64,000 nucleotides of DNA, from the NCBI RefSeq assembly GCF_018129005.1, contig NZ_JAAEDL010000008.1, positions 124,001 through 188,000 on the forward strand, read 5' to 3'. Position 1 is the stretch's first letter. Every line of letters starts with the position of its first letter. This DNA is from Neoroseomonas eburnea (lineage in GTDB: Bacteria; Pseudomonadota; Alphaproteobacteria; Acetobacterales; Acetobacteraceae). Below, one piece after another: positions 9,014 through 17,864 of this stretch. The notes under the pieces are model-generated. The model made no database searches and was not told the DNA's origin. It saw nothing but the letters and a program-made list of their open reading frames with translations. Both the position numbers and the translations under genes were made by a program.

Positions 9014-10348
9014 ATGACCGACACAGGCACGCCCTTCGCCCCCGGCTTCGTGGAGCGTCCATTCTGGTGGGAGGCCGCGCCGCCCACGCCCGCCGAGACG
9101 CGATTGCCCGATAGCGCCGAGGTCGTGGTGATCGGTGGAGGCATCGCCGGCCTCTCCACCGCATTGGAACTCGGCCGCAACGGCATGAAGGCGCTGGTGC
9201 TGGATCGCGAGCCGATCGGCTGGGGCGCTTCCTCCCGCAATGGCGGCGCGCTGAGCGGCGCGGGCAGCCTGGGCAAGGTGCGTTCGGATCTGGAGGAGGC
9301 CTTCGGCGCGAAGTTCGTCGCCGAGCTGGCCGAGGAAGGCGAGCAGGCCTTCGAGGATTTCGAGGCATTGGTGAAGCGCGAAGGCCTCGACTGCGACTAT
9401 GTGCGTTGCGGCCGCTTCGTCGGCGCGCACGCGGCGAAGGCGATGGACGGGCTGAAGCGCCGGGCCGAGATGATCAACAAGGCCGGCGGGGAGGAGGCCT
9501 TCGTCCTGCCGCGCGAGCGCGTGCAGGAGGAGATCGCGACGCCGCACTATCACGGCGGCATGCTGCTGCTGCGTGCCGGCGCGCTGCATCCCGCGAAGTA
9601 TGTGCGGTCATTGGCGCGTGCGGCGGTAGCGCAAGGCGCGGCGCTGGCGAGCGGCGTCGAGATGCTGTCCTACAAGCGCGAGGCCGATGGCGGCTTCGTG
9701 CTGGAGACCAGCCGCGGCCGCCTGCGCGCGCGGCATCTGATGCTCGGCACCAATGGCTATACCGGCACGGCGATGCCCTGGCACCGGCGCCGCCTGGTGC
9801 CGGTGGCGAGCTACATGATCGCGACGGAGGAGATCGGCGAGGAGCGCGTGCGCCGCGCCCTGCCGAAGCTGCGCGTCTATGGCGACACGAAGAAGATCCT
9901 CTACTACTTCCGCCCCTCGCCCGACTGCCGGCGCATCCTGTTCGGCGGCAGGGCGAGCTTCGTCGATGCCGATACCCGGCGAACGGCCGCCACGCTGCAT
10001 CGCTTCCTGACGCACCTGATCCCGGATCTGCGCGGCGTGCGGCTGACGCATTCCTGGAAGGGCAATGTCGCCTTCGCCTTCGACATGATGCCGCATGTCG
10101 GCGTGCATGAGGGCGTGCACTACGCCATGGCCTGCAACGGCAGTGGCGTGGTGACAATGACGCATCTCGGCAAGGCCGCTGCACATCAGATCCTCGGCGG
10201 CGACAATCGGCCCTCGGCCTTCGCGCGGCTCTCCTTCCCGACACGGCCCTTCTACACGGGCAATCCCTGGTTCATGCCGGCGGTCGGCACCGCCTACCAG
10301 CTTCGTGACCGGCTGGATGGGTGGCGCCTCACGCCGGAGGAGCCGTGA
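9014..10348 (+). CDS. FAD-dependent oxidoreductase, DAO family (PuuB / glycine oxidase-like)
   Basis: A 444-residue DAO-family flavoenzyme. The FAD-binding GGGIAGLSTALELGRNG starts at residue 41. Ala-Ser-Ser-Arg-Asn-Gly-Gly, the second flavin loop, follows at about residue 75, and the C-terminal block MACNGSGVVTMTHLGKAAA is typical of gamma-glutamylputrescine oxidoreductase PuuB. The family oxidises secondary or primary amines of amino acids and glutamylated polyamines with oxygen as acceptor. ATG 9014 is the last Met before the conserved block. Together with the acetylpolyamine-amidohydrolase-like gene to its left it supports amine or polyamine breakdown, though no glutamate-putrescine ligase is present. 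Confidence 0.88.
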   Translation: MTDTGTPFAPGFVERPFWWEAAPPTPAETRLPDSAEVVVIGGGIAGLSTALELGRNGMKALVLDREPIGWGASSRNGGALSGAGSLGKVRSDLEEAFGAKFVAELAEEGEQAFEDFEALVKREGLDCDYVRCGRFVGAHAAKAMDGLKRRAEMINKAGGEEAFVLPRERVQEEIATPHYHGGMLLLRAGALHPAKYVRSLARAAVAQGAALASGVEMLSYKREADGGFVLETSRGRLRARHLMLGTNGYTGTAMPWHRRRLVPVASYMIATEEIGEERVRRALPKLRVYGDTKKILYYFRPSPDCRRILFGGRASFVDADTRRTAATLHRFLTHLIPDLRGVRLTHSWKGNVAFAFDMMPHVGVHEGVHYAMACNGSGVVTMTHLGKAAAHQILGGDNRPSAFARLSFPTRPFYTGNPWFMPAVGTAYQLRDRLDGWRLTPEEP

Positions 10349-10599
10349 GGTGCGATCATCCCCGATGCCGAGGGGGGAGGAGATCGATGCTCGCCTCGCC
10401 CGGCTGAAGGAAGGGCTGCATCGGGCGAAGGCGGAGTTCGCGCCCTTCGTCGGGATGGAGGCGCTGGCGCGGCTCTCCGGCTTCGGCAGTTCGGCCGATC
10501 GCCGGCGCGGCACCGTCAGCAGGGTGTCGTGGTCGTCGGAGTTCGCCGGGCAAGGCGCCGAGGAATGCGCCGGCGCTGCGCCACACGGCGCCCACGCGG

Positions 10600-11928
10600 T
10601 CAGGTTGCGCAGGCGGCCGAGAAGGCGTGCGGCGTCCGTCCCATCGCGACCACCTCTCCCACCAGCACCAGGGCCGGTCCGCCACTCGACCAGGCGGGCG
10701 CCTCGGCAACGATGGAGCCCAGCGTCCCGCACAGGCTGCGCATCCCCGGCGTGCCGCCGCGTTCGATGATCGCGGCGGGGGTGGAGGGATCGAGGCCGGC
10801 CGCCACCAACCCTTCCTCCAGCGCCGGCAGGGTCGTCAGGCCCATGTAGACCGCGAGCGTGTGCCCCGTCCGCGCCAGCGCCGCGAAATCGAGGTCGAGC
10901 CGCCCCTCCCGCGTGTGCCCGGTGACGAAGGTGACGGCCCGCGACGCATCGCGGTGCGTCAGCGGGATGCCGGCATCCGCCGCGCAGGCCAGCGCCGCGG
11001 TGATGCCGGGCACCACCTCATGCGCGATGCCGGCCTCGGCGAGCGCCGCCGCCTCCTCTCCGCCGCGGCCGAAGACGAAGGGGTCGCCACCCTTCAGCCG
11101 CACCACACGCCTGCCCTGCCGCGCCAGGCGCACCAGCAGGGCGTTGATCTCCTCCTGCGGCAGGCAGTGGTTCGCGCGCGCCTTGCCGACGAAGATGCGC
11201 TCCGCATCGCGGCGCGCCATGTCGAGCACCGCCTCCGGCACCAGCCGATCATGCACGATGACGTCCGCCTCGCCGAGCAGGCGCAGGGCGCGCAGCGTCA
11301 ACAGGTCCGCCGCGCCCGGCCCCGCGCCGACCAGGTGGACCATGCCGGGCGGCGTGGCGTCGCTGCCGGCCAGGGCCCGGCCGAAGGCCGCCTCGGCCTC
11401 GCGCATGCGGCCGGCATGCGCGAGGTCCGCGACCGGCCCTGCCAGCACGCGGTCCAGGAAGCGGCGCCGCGCGGCGAGGTCCGGCAGCGCGCGCCGCACC
11501 GCGTCCTTGAACCTGTGTGCGAGCGCGGCGAGGCGGCCGAGGCCCGGCGGCAGCACCGCCTCCACCCGCTGGCGCAGCATGCGCGCCAGAACCGGCGCCG
11601 CACCACCGGTGGCGATGGCGATGGTGACCGGGTCGCGGTCCACGATCGCCGGCATGATGAAGGAGCACAGCTCCGGCCGATCCACGATGTTCACCGGGAT
11701 GCCGCGCGCCTGGGCCGCGGTGGAGAGGGCACGCAGCTCCGCCTCGGGCGCATCGGCCCCGATGGCGAGCGCGATGCCGTCCAGCAGCTCCGGCGCGAAG
11801 AGCGCGGCGTGGCGGATGGCGGCGCCGGCGCGGCGCAGCGGCTCGGCCTTGCGCTCGGCGACCTCGCCGCTGCCGAGTACCAGGGCGATGCGGCCGGACA
11901 GCTCCAGGAATGCGGGGAAGTGGCGCAT
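10600..11928 (-). CDS. cysG: Siroheme synthase, trifunctional (precorrin-2 dehydrogenase / ferrochelatase / uroporphyrinogen-III methyltransferase)
   Basis: A 442-residue CysG. Residues 1-150 form the NAD-binding dehydrogenase/ferrochelatase part, with GSGEVAERKAEPL at 19-30. The C-terminal SUMT methyltransferase begins at about 196 with MVHLVGAGPGAADLLTLRA and contains VRLKGGDPFVFGRGGEE. The enzyme makes siroheme, the prosthetic group of the nitrite reductase encoded upstream. ATG 11928 lies one base past the nasA stop, so it closes the nitrate assimilation operon. No clear terminator was seen after its stop. In the leftover 251 bases up to the oxidase gene I see no gene I would defend. Confidence 0.95.
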   Translation of the reverse strand: MRHFPAFLELSGRIALVLGSGEVAERKAEPLRRAGAAIRHAALFAPELLDGIALAIGADAPEAELRALSTAAQARGIPVNIVDRPELCSFIMPAIVDRDPVTIAIATGGAAPVLARMLRQRVEAVLPPGLGRLAALAHRFKDAVRRALPDLAARRRFLDRVLAGPVADLAHAGRMREAEAAFGRALAGSDATPPGMVHLVGAGPGAADLLTLRALRLLGEADVIVHDRLVPEAVLDMARRDAERIFVGKARANHCLPQEEINALLVRLARQGRRVVRLKGGDPFVFGRGGEEAAALAEAGIAHEVVPGITAALACAADAGIPLTHRDASRAVTFVTGHTREGRLDLDFAALARTGHTLAVYMGLTTLPALEEGLVAAGLDPSTPAAIIERGGTPGMRSLCGTLGSIVAEAPAWSSGGPALVLVGEVVAMGRTPHAFSAACAT

Positions 11929-11929
11929 C

Positions 11930-14575
11930 TCAGGCGGGCTCCGTCGTGCGTGCGGCGAGCAGCGCCGCGATCTCCGGCCGGCAGGACCCGCAGCCCGTGC
12001 CGGCGCGCGTTGCGGCGCCGACCGCCCCGACGCTGTCGGCGCCGCAGGCGCGGATCGCCGCCGCGGTGACGCCGTGGCAGGCGCAGACCAGCGGGGAGGG
12101 TGGCGGGCCGTCGGGCCGTCTGCCGGCGAGCAGCGCGGCGCGATCCGCAGCGGCGAGCACGCCGCTCGCCATGAGCATACCGACCCAGGCGCGTGGCGGC
12201 AGGTCGGCCGAAGGCGCCACCGCGACCATGCCGACCAGGGATCCGTCGAGCAGTGCGGCACCGCGGAACAGCCCGGCTGCCGGATCCTCGAGCCGCGCCC
12301 AATGGAGGCCGGGCCCGTCCAGCAACGCGCACAGCCGCGCGAAGGCTTCGGCCGGCGTGCCGGTGCCTGCCAACTCGTGCCGCCAGGCGCTGCCTTCGAG
12401 CGGCGCGATCGCGCACCAGGGCGCGAGGTCCGGCGCAAGGCGTCGCGGGGCCAGCAGGAAGCCGTGCCAGGTGGCGGCGTAGGCGCGCACGCGCAACGCC
12501 GCATGCTTCAGCTCCGGTTGGCCGCTGACCGGGTCCGTCACCGCGGCCAGCGTGCCGTTGATCCGCGCCGCGGGGGCGAATTCGGCGGTCCAGTGCATCG
12601 GCGCGAAGGCGGTGCCGCGGCGCTGCGCCTGATCCAGCGCCAGGCGCAGCACCGCGCTGCCGGTCGGCGTCTCCGCCACCACGAGTTCGCCGGCGGACAG
12701 GGTGCCCGCATCCTCCGGGTGCAGAGTCAGGCATGGTTCCGGCACATGCGCCATCAGGCGCGGCACGGCGCCGGTGCGCGTCATGCTGTGCCACTGGTCG
12801 CGCAGGCGTCCGGTCAGCAGGCGGAGCGGGAAGTCAGCGTCGGGTGCGGCGGCGGGGGCGCGAAAGGGCGTGGGCACCAGCCGCGCCCGGCCCGCCGGGA
12901 AGCCGCCCCCGGCGAAGAAGCGGCCGGTGCCCGGACCCGCTTCGGGCACGGGCCAGCGCGTCGGCGGCATCGCGGCATAGTGGGCGTCATCGAGCCCCGC
13001 GAGGCCCGAGATGTCGAAGGCTCGCGCTGCCGGGCGGGCGAGGCCCGTCACCGCGGCATGTTCCCGGAAGATGGCGGCCGGCCCGTCCCAGGCGAAGGCC
13101 GCGCCATGGCCGAGGCGCGCCGCCACCTGCGCCACGATCCACCAGTCGGGCCGCGCCTCGCCCGGCGCCGGCAGGAAGGTGCGCTGGCGGCTGATCACAC
13201 GCTCGCTGTTGGTGACGGTGCCGTCCTTCTCCCCCCAGGCGAGTGCGGGCAGGCGCACATGGGCGTAGCGCGCGGTGTCGGAGCGCCGCGTGGTTTCCGA
13301 GACCACCAGGAACGGGGCGGCGGCGAGCGCGGCGCGCACCGCCTCACCTTCGGGCAGGGACATGGCGGGGTTGGTCGCCATCACCCACATCGCGCCGATG
13401 CGGCCATCGCCCAGTGCGCGGAACATCTCCACCGCCTTCAGCCCTGGCCGCTGCGCGAGCCGCGGTGCACCCCAGTAGCCGGCCAGCGCAGCGGCCTCCC
13501 CCGGCTGGTCCCAGTCCAGATGGCCGGCCAGCATGTTGGCGAGCGCGCCGACCTCCCGCCCGCCCATCGCATTGGGCTGGCCGGTGATGCTGAAGGGGCC
13601 GCATCCGGGCTTGCCGATGCGCCCGGTCAGCAGGTGGCAGTTGATGATCGCGCTGGCCTTGTCGGTGCCGGCGCTGCTCTGGTTGACGCCCTGGCTCCAC
13701 AGCGTGACGACGCGCGGTGCCGCGGCCCATTCGGCGCAGAAGCGCGCGATCAGCGCGGGATCGAGCGAGGTCAGCGCGGCTGCCTGCGCGGCGATGGGGC
13801 GCGCGGCGGCGAGCGCGGCCCCGGCACCCTCCGTATGCGCGGCGAGCCAGGCCGTGTCGGCATGGCCGTGCTCGTGCAGATGCACCAGCAGGGCGGCGAA
13901 GAGCGCGACGTCGGAGCCAGGGCGGAGCGGCAGGTGCAGCTCCGCGCTGCCGCAGGTCGCGGTGCGGCGCGGGTCGACCACATGGATGCGCAGCCCGGGC
14001 CGCGCCGCCTTCGCCGCCAGCAGGCGCTGGTGCAGCACCGGATGGCACCAGGCGAGGTTGGAGCCTACCAGCACCACCAGGTCGGCCTGCTCCAGGTCCT
14101 CGTAGATGCCGGGCACCACGTCCTCGCCGAAGGCGCGGCGATGCGCGGCCACCGCGCTCGCCATGCAGAGGCGGGAATTGCTGTCGATGTTGCCGGTTCC
14201 GAGGAAGCCCTTCGCCAGCTTGTTGGCGGCGTAGTAGTCCTCGGTCAGCAACTGGCCGGAGACGTAGAGCGCGACATTCTCCGGCCCGCCTCTCTCCAGC
14301 GCGCGTGCGAAGCCCTCCGCCACGGCATCGAGCGCGGCGTCCCAGGAGGCACGCCTGCCGTCGATCTCGGGATGGAGCAGCCGGTCCTCGAGCCCAAGCG
14401 TCTCGCCCAGCGCCGTGCCCTTGCTGCACAGACGCCCGCCATTGGCCGGGTGCCGCGGATCGCCCGCGATCGCCGTGCCGCCCGCGCCGTCGGGTCTCGC
14501 CACCACGCCGCAGCCGACGCCGCAATAGGGGCAGGTGGTGCGGACGCCCCGGCGCGGGGCCTGGGAGCCGTCCAT
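11930..14575 (-). CDS. nasA: Assimilatory nitrate reductase catalytic subunit with C-terminal BFD [2Fe-2S] domain
   Basis: An 881-residue molybdopterin oxidoreductase reducing nitrate to nitrite in the cytoplasm. The N-terminal [4Fe-4S] ligands are Cys15, Cys18, Cys22 and Cys50 (CPYCGVGC, GGRLCSKG). The body carries the Mo-bisMGD folds (QGVNQSSAGTDKASAIINCH, LTGRLRDQWHSMTRTG). The C-terminus has a bacterioferritin-associated-ferredoxin-like [2Fe-2S] module with Cys831, Cys833, Cys862 and Cys865. No Tat signal, as expected of a cytoplasmic enzyme. Its ATG shares a base with the preceding stop (TGATG). Electrons probably come from the Fe/S flavin reductase encoded just upstream. Confidence 0.95.
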   Translation of the reverse strand: MDGSQAPRRGVRTTCPYCGVGCGVVARPDGAGGTAIAGDPRHPANGGRLCSKGTALGETLGLEDRLLHPEIDGRRASWDAALDAVAEGFARALERGGPENVALYVSGQLLTEDYYAANKLAKGFLGTGNIDSNSRLCMASAVAAHRRAFGEDVVPGIYEDLEQADLVVLVGSNLAWCHPVLHQRLLAAKAARPGLRIHVVDPRRTATCGSAELHLPLRPGSDVALFAALLVHLHEHGHADTAWLAAHTEGAGAALAAARPIAAQAAALTSLDPALIARFCAEWAAAPRVVTLWSQGVNQSSAGTDKASAIINCHLLTGRIGKPGCGPFSITGQPNAMGGREVGALANMLAGHLDWDQPGEAAALAGYWGAPRLAQRPGLKAVEMFRALGDGRIGAMWVMATNPAMSLPEGEAVRAALAAAPFLVVSETTRRSDTARYAHVRLPALAWGEKDGTVTNSERVISRQRTFLPAPGEARPDWWIVAQVAARLGHGAAFAWDGPAAIFREHAAVTGLARPAARAFDISGLAGLDDAHYAAMPPTRWPVPEAGPGTGRFFAGGGFPAGRARLVPTPFRAPAAAPDADFPLRLLTGRLRDQWHSMTRTGAVPRLMAHVPEPCLTLHPEDAGTLSAGELVVAETPTGSAVLRLALDQAQRRGTAFAPMHWTAEFAPAARINGTLAAVTDPVSGQPELKHAALRVRAYAATWHGFLLAPRRLAPDLAPWCAIAPLEGSAWRHELAGTGTPAEAFARLCALLDGPGLHWARLEDPAAGLFRGAALLDGSLVGMVAVAPSADLPPRAWVGMLMASGVLAAADRAALLAGRRPDGPPPSPLVCACHGVTAAAIRACGADSVGAVGAATRAGTGCGSCRPEIAALLAARTTEPA

Positions 14576-16134
14576 CAGTAGACATCCCGCTGGTAGCGGC
14601 CCTGGCGTGCCAGGGCGACGATCCAGTCGCGCGCCTGGTCCGCGTCGAGCCCGCCCTCGGACCGCGCGATGGCGCGCAGCGCGGCGTCGACATCCTTCGC
14701 CATGCGGGAGGCATCGCCGCAGACGTAGAAATGGGCGCCGTCCTGCAGCCAGCGCCACAGGTCCGCGGCTTCCTCCGCCATGCGGTGCTGCACGTAGTCC
14801 TTCGCCCGGCCGTCACGGCTCCAGGCGAGCGACAGGCGCGTCAGCACGCCGGCGCCGCGCCAGCCCTCGATCTCGTCGGCGAACAGGAAATCCGTCGCGC
14901 GGTGGCGGTCGCCGAAGAACAGCCATGACCGGCCCGTCTGGCCGAGCGCGGCGCGGTGCTGCAGGAAGGCGCGGAAGGGCGCGATGCCCGTCCCCGGCCC
15001 GACCATGATCACCGGCGTCGCGGCGTCGGCCGGCAGGCGGAAATGGCTCGTCTGCACCTGCGCCATCAGCGGCGCCTCGGGCGTCGCGCGGTAGGCGAGA
15101 TGCGTCGAGGCGATGCCGTCACGCCACCGCCCGCGCCGTTCCTCCCGCACCACGCCGATGCAGAGATCGACCCGGTCCGGCACGGCGAGCGGCGAGGAGG
15201 CGATGGAATAGAGCCGCGGCTTGAGCGCAGGCAGGCTGTCGAGCAATGCCTGCAGCGGCGGCCGCGCGGAGGGGAAGGCCTCCAGCAGGTCGAGCAGGTC
15301 GGCGCTGTCCGGCTGCGCGCCGTCATCGCCATCGGCCAGCGCACGCAGCGCCGCGGCGTGCGGCGCATGCGTCGCCGCCCCGGCGAGCAGGTCGAGCGTG
15401 CGGTCCAGCGGGCGCGCGATGTCGAGATGGTGCGCCAGCGCCTCCCGCAGCGGGCGCGCGGCGCCGGCGGCCTGCACCTCGGCCTCCGGATCGGCGCGCA
15501 GCGCTGCGATCACCGCCGCCACCAGCGCCGGGTCGTTCGGCGCCGCGACGGACAGGCTGTCGCCTGGCTCGTAGGCGAGGCCGCTGCCGGACAGGTCGAG
15601 CACGACGTGGCGCACGTCCTTGTCCGAGGCCGCGCCGGTCAGGCGCGATGCGGAAACGAAGCGGACCGGCACGCCCGCCGGCTTCGCGGGGGCCGAGGGT
15701 GCCGGCTTCGCCACGGCGGCCGGCGCCTCGGCCAGCAATGCCTTGAGCGCCTTCTGGGTCGCCTTGGCACCGGGCACGCACAGCGCCAGCGAGCTCTCGG
15801 CGCCGGAGGCGATGGCCTCGGCGTAGGTCTTGCATAGGTAGCCGCATTGCCCGCAATCGAGCTGCGCCATCGCCGCCATCAGCCGTCGCGGCAGCGGTCG
15901 CCCTTCCGCCAGCGCGAGCCGTTCGCCGAGTTCGAGCGCAGGGTCGTGCCAGGGGAAATCCTCAGCCGGCGCAGGCGGCGTGGCGGAGGCATTGGCAGGG
16001 CCGGCGGAGCCGCCATAGAGGCCGGCGAGGAAGCCATTCAGCCAGGCCCGCTGCGCCGGGGTGAAGGGCGCGGTCTCCGGGATGATCGGCACGGGGGCAG
16101 CACCCGGGAAGGCCTGCTGGATGATCGCATTCAT
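14575..16134 (-). CDS. CysJ-like NADPH/FAD reductase with N-terminal [4Fe-4S] domain instead of flavodoxin
   Basis: A 519-residue electron-transfer protein. The C-terminal two thirds is a ferredoxin-NADP reductase unit of the CysJ/CPR type: FAD loop RLYSIASSP, nucleotide site VGPGTGIAPFRAFLQHR, then FFGDRH and YVCGDASRMAKDVD. The FMN-binding flavodoxin domain of true CysJ is absent. In its place, after a low-complexity linker, is an FeS module with C-x2-C-x3-C-x17-C (Cys94, Cys97, Cys101, Cys119) in LDCGQCGYLCKTYAEAI, as in RnfB. It starts within the nirA stop (ATGA overlap) and ends in the nasA start. The likely role is to pass NADPH electrons to NasA and/or NirA. Databases often label such genes sulfite reductase alpha, which is misleading. 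Confidence 0.88.
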   Translation of the reverse strand: MNAIIQQAFPGAAPVPIIPETAPFTPAQRAWLNGFLAGLYGGSAGPANASATPPAPAEDFPWHDPALELGERLALAEGRPLPRRLMAAMAQLDCGQCGYLCKTYAEAIASGAESSLALCVPGAKATQKALKALLAEAPAAVAKPAPSAPAKPAGVPVRFVSASRLTGAASDKDVRHVVLDLSGSGLAYEPGDSLSVAAPNDPALVAAVIAALRADPEAEVQAAGAARPLREALAHHLDIARPLDRTLDLLAGAATHAPHAAALRALADGDDGAQPDSADLLDLLEAFPSARPPLQALLDSLPALKPRLYSIASSPLAVPDRVDLCIGVVREERRGRWRDGIASTHLAYRATPEAPLMAQVQTSHFRLPADAATPVIMVGPGTGIAPFRAFLQHRAALGQTGRSWLFFGDRHRATDFLFADEIEGWRGAGVLTRLSLAWSRDGRAKDYVQHRMAEEAADLWRWLQDGAHFYVCGDASRMAKDVDAALRAIARSEGGLDADQARDWIVALARQGRYQRDVY

Positions 16135-17864
16135 GCGAAGGCCTCCTCGCGTGCCGCGGCGAGGGCCGCGAGCGCCGCATCGTCGTGCCGTGCGGTGAAG
16201 GACTGGAAGGATTCGCCCTGCCGGCGCTGCGCCATCCAGGCGGTGAGCAGCGCGAGCACGGCCGGGCCGAGCTCGTCCGCCGCCACACCCTTCACGATCA
16301 TCCGGCCGATCTTCTGCTCCGGCCCCGCGCCGCCTCCGACATGCAGGTCGTAGCCTTCGAGCAGGTCCTCGCCGCGCTCGACCTTGGCGCCGAGCAGACC
16401 GATGTCCGCGACGTAGTGCTGCGCGCAGGAATGGTGGCAGCCGGTCAGGTGGATGTTGATCGGCGCATCGATCGAAATGCGCGTCTCGAGGTAGTCGGCG
16501 AGCTGTGCCGCGTGGCGCTTGGTGTTGCTGGCGGCGAACTTGCAGCCGGCATTGCCGGTGCAGGCCACCAGGCCGCCGCGCAGCGCGCTCGCCTCATGCG
16601 TCAGGCCGAGCGCGGCGATCGCCGCCAGCGCCTCCGGCACATGTGGCTCGGGGATGTCGCTGATGAGCAGGTTCTGCCACACCGTCAGCCGCAGCGTGGC
16701 GCTGCCGAAGCGGCGCGCGACCTCCGCCAGCCCGCGCAGCTGCATCGCCGTGAGCCGCCCGACCGGCGTCACCACGCCGATGTAGGACAGTCCCGGCTGG
16801 CGCTGCGCATGCACGCCGACATGGCCGTGCTTGGCCGGCGGCGCGCCGGGGCGGATCGCCTCCTCCGCCATGCGTTCCAGCGGCTGTCCGAGCCGGGCCT
16901 CGACCAGGCCGAGGAAGGCCTCGACGCCCATGCGGTCGAGCACGTATTTCAGCCGCGCCTTGCGCCGGTCGGTGCGGTCGCCCTCGGCGATGAAGACGCG
17001 CAGGATGGCGTCGCAGACGCGGACCACCTCGTCCGGCGCCACCACCGCGCCGGTGCCGCGCGCGAAGTCCCGGTGGCCGGAGATGCCGCCCAGCGTCAGG
17101 CGGAAGCGCAGGCCGAGATCCGTCTCCACCGCGGTCAGGCTGATGTCGTTGGTCTCCTGCAGAACCTCCACCGCACCGCCGCCGCTGACCGAGATGTTGA
17201 ACTTGCGCGGCAGGGCGAAAAGGTCGCGCGTGTGAAGGATGTGGTGGTGCAGCGCGCGCAGGATCGGTCGCGTGTCGATCAGCTCGGCCGGGTCGATGCC
17301 GGCGGTCGGGCTTGCGGTGATGTTGCGGACGTTGTCGGCCCCCGTGCCGCGCGGCAGCAGGCCGAGGTCACCGAGGCGCATGACCACTTCCGCGCCCTTG
17401 GTGGCCGGGATCTCGCGCAATTGCAGGTTGGCACGGGTGGTGACGTCGGCGTAGCCGCCCGCGCAGTCCTCGGCGATGGCGGCGATGCCGTCGGCCTGGT
17501 GGGAGGACAGGATGCCGCCCGGGATGCGCAGCCGGCACATGAAGGCGTCCTGCGCCGGGCCGACGAAGAAGAGCCCGTGGAAACGCCCCAGGAAGTCGTC
17601 GATCGGCTTGGGGAAGGTGCCGGCCTCGGCGCGGGTGGCGATCTCGTCCCAGCGGTCGAGCGGGTGCTTCTCCCGCTTCGCCTGCTCCTGCGGCGTCAAT
17701 GTGCCGCCGGCGGCGATGGCCGCATCCTGTGCGGCGCGCAGCGCATCGGGCGGTGCGCCGCCACCGCCGCCTGCGGGCGCGAGGCTGCCGCGGCGCGCCT
17801 CGACCCCGGCCATGAAGCCCTTGAGGTATTCCTGCTGGGTGACGTCGAAGGCGGTGTCGTGCAT
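16131..17864 (-). CDS. nirA: Ferredoxin-type siroheme nitrite reductase
   Basis: A 577-residue siroheme [4Fe-4S] reductase converting nitrite to ammonium with six electrons. The cluster ligands are Cys435 and Cys441 (ACTGNAGCKFA) and Cys476 and Cys480 (LTGCHHSCAQH). The two half-repeats of the NirA/CysI fold are recognisable (FMCRLRIPGG; NLQLREIP; VWQNLLISDIPE). It is the ferredoxin-type form, not the large NADH-dependent NirB, and it lies in a nitrate operon, which argues against sulfite reductase. Its ATG shares one base with the preceding FAD-oxidoreductase stop. Confidence 0.93.
   Translation of the reverse strand: MHDTAFDVTQQEYLKGFMAGVEARRGSLAPAGGGGGAPPDALRAAQDAAIAAGGTLTPQEQAKREKHPLDRWDEIATRAEAGTFPKPIDDFLGRFHGLFFVGPAQDAFMCRLRIPGGILSSHQADGIAAIAEDCAGGYADVTTRANLQLREIPATKGAEVVMRLGDLGLLPRGTGADNVRNITASPTAGIDPAELIDTRPILRALHHHILHTRDLFALPRKFNISVSGGGAVEVLQETNDISLTAVETDLGLRFRLTLGGISGHRDFARGTGAVVAPDEVVRVCDAILRVFIAEGDRTDRRKARLKYVLDRMGVEAFLGLVEARLGQPLERMAEEAIRPGAPPAKHGHVGVHAQRQPGLSYIGVVTPVGRLTAMQLRGLAEVARRFGSATLRLTVWQNLLISDIPEPHVPEALAAIAALGLTHEASALRGGLVACTGNAGCKFAASNTKRHAAQLADYLETRISIDAPINIHLTGCHHSCAQHYVADIGLLGAKVERGEDLLEGYDLHVGGGAGPEQKIGRMIVKGVAADELGPAVLALLTAWMAQRRQGESFQSFTARHDDAALAALAAAREEAFA

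Noticed and set aside
10365-10599. A short rightward frame starting MPRGEEIDARLARLKEG after the oxidase gene
   Set aside because: The first 40 residues look protein-like, but there is no family match, and the frame runs into the antisense of cysG.
10859-14581. A 1240-codon rightward frame opposite nasA and cysG
   Set aside because: It is antisense to clear cysG and nasA sequence, of low complexity and without a recognisable domain.
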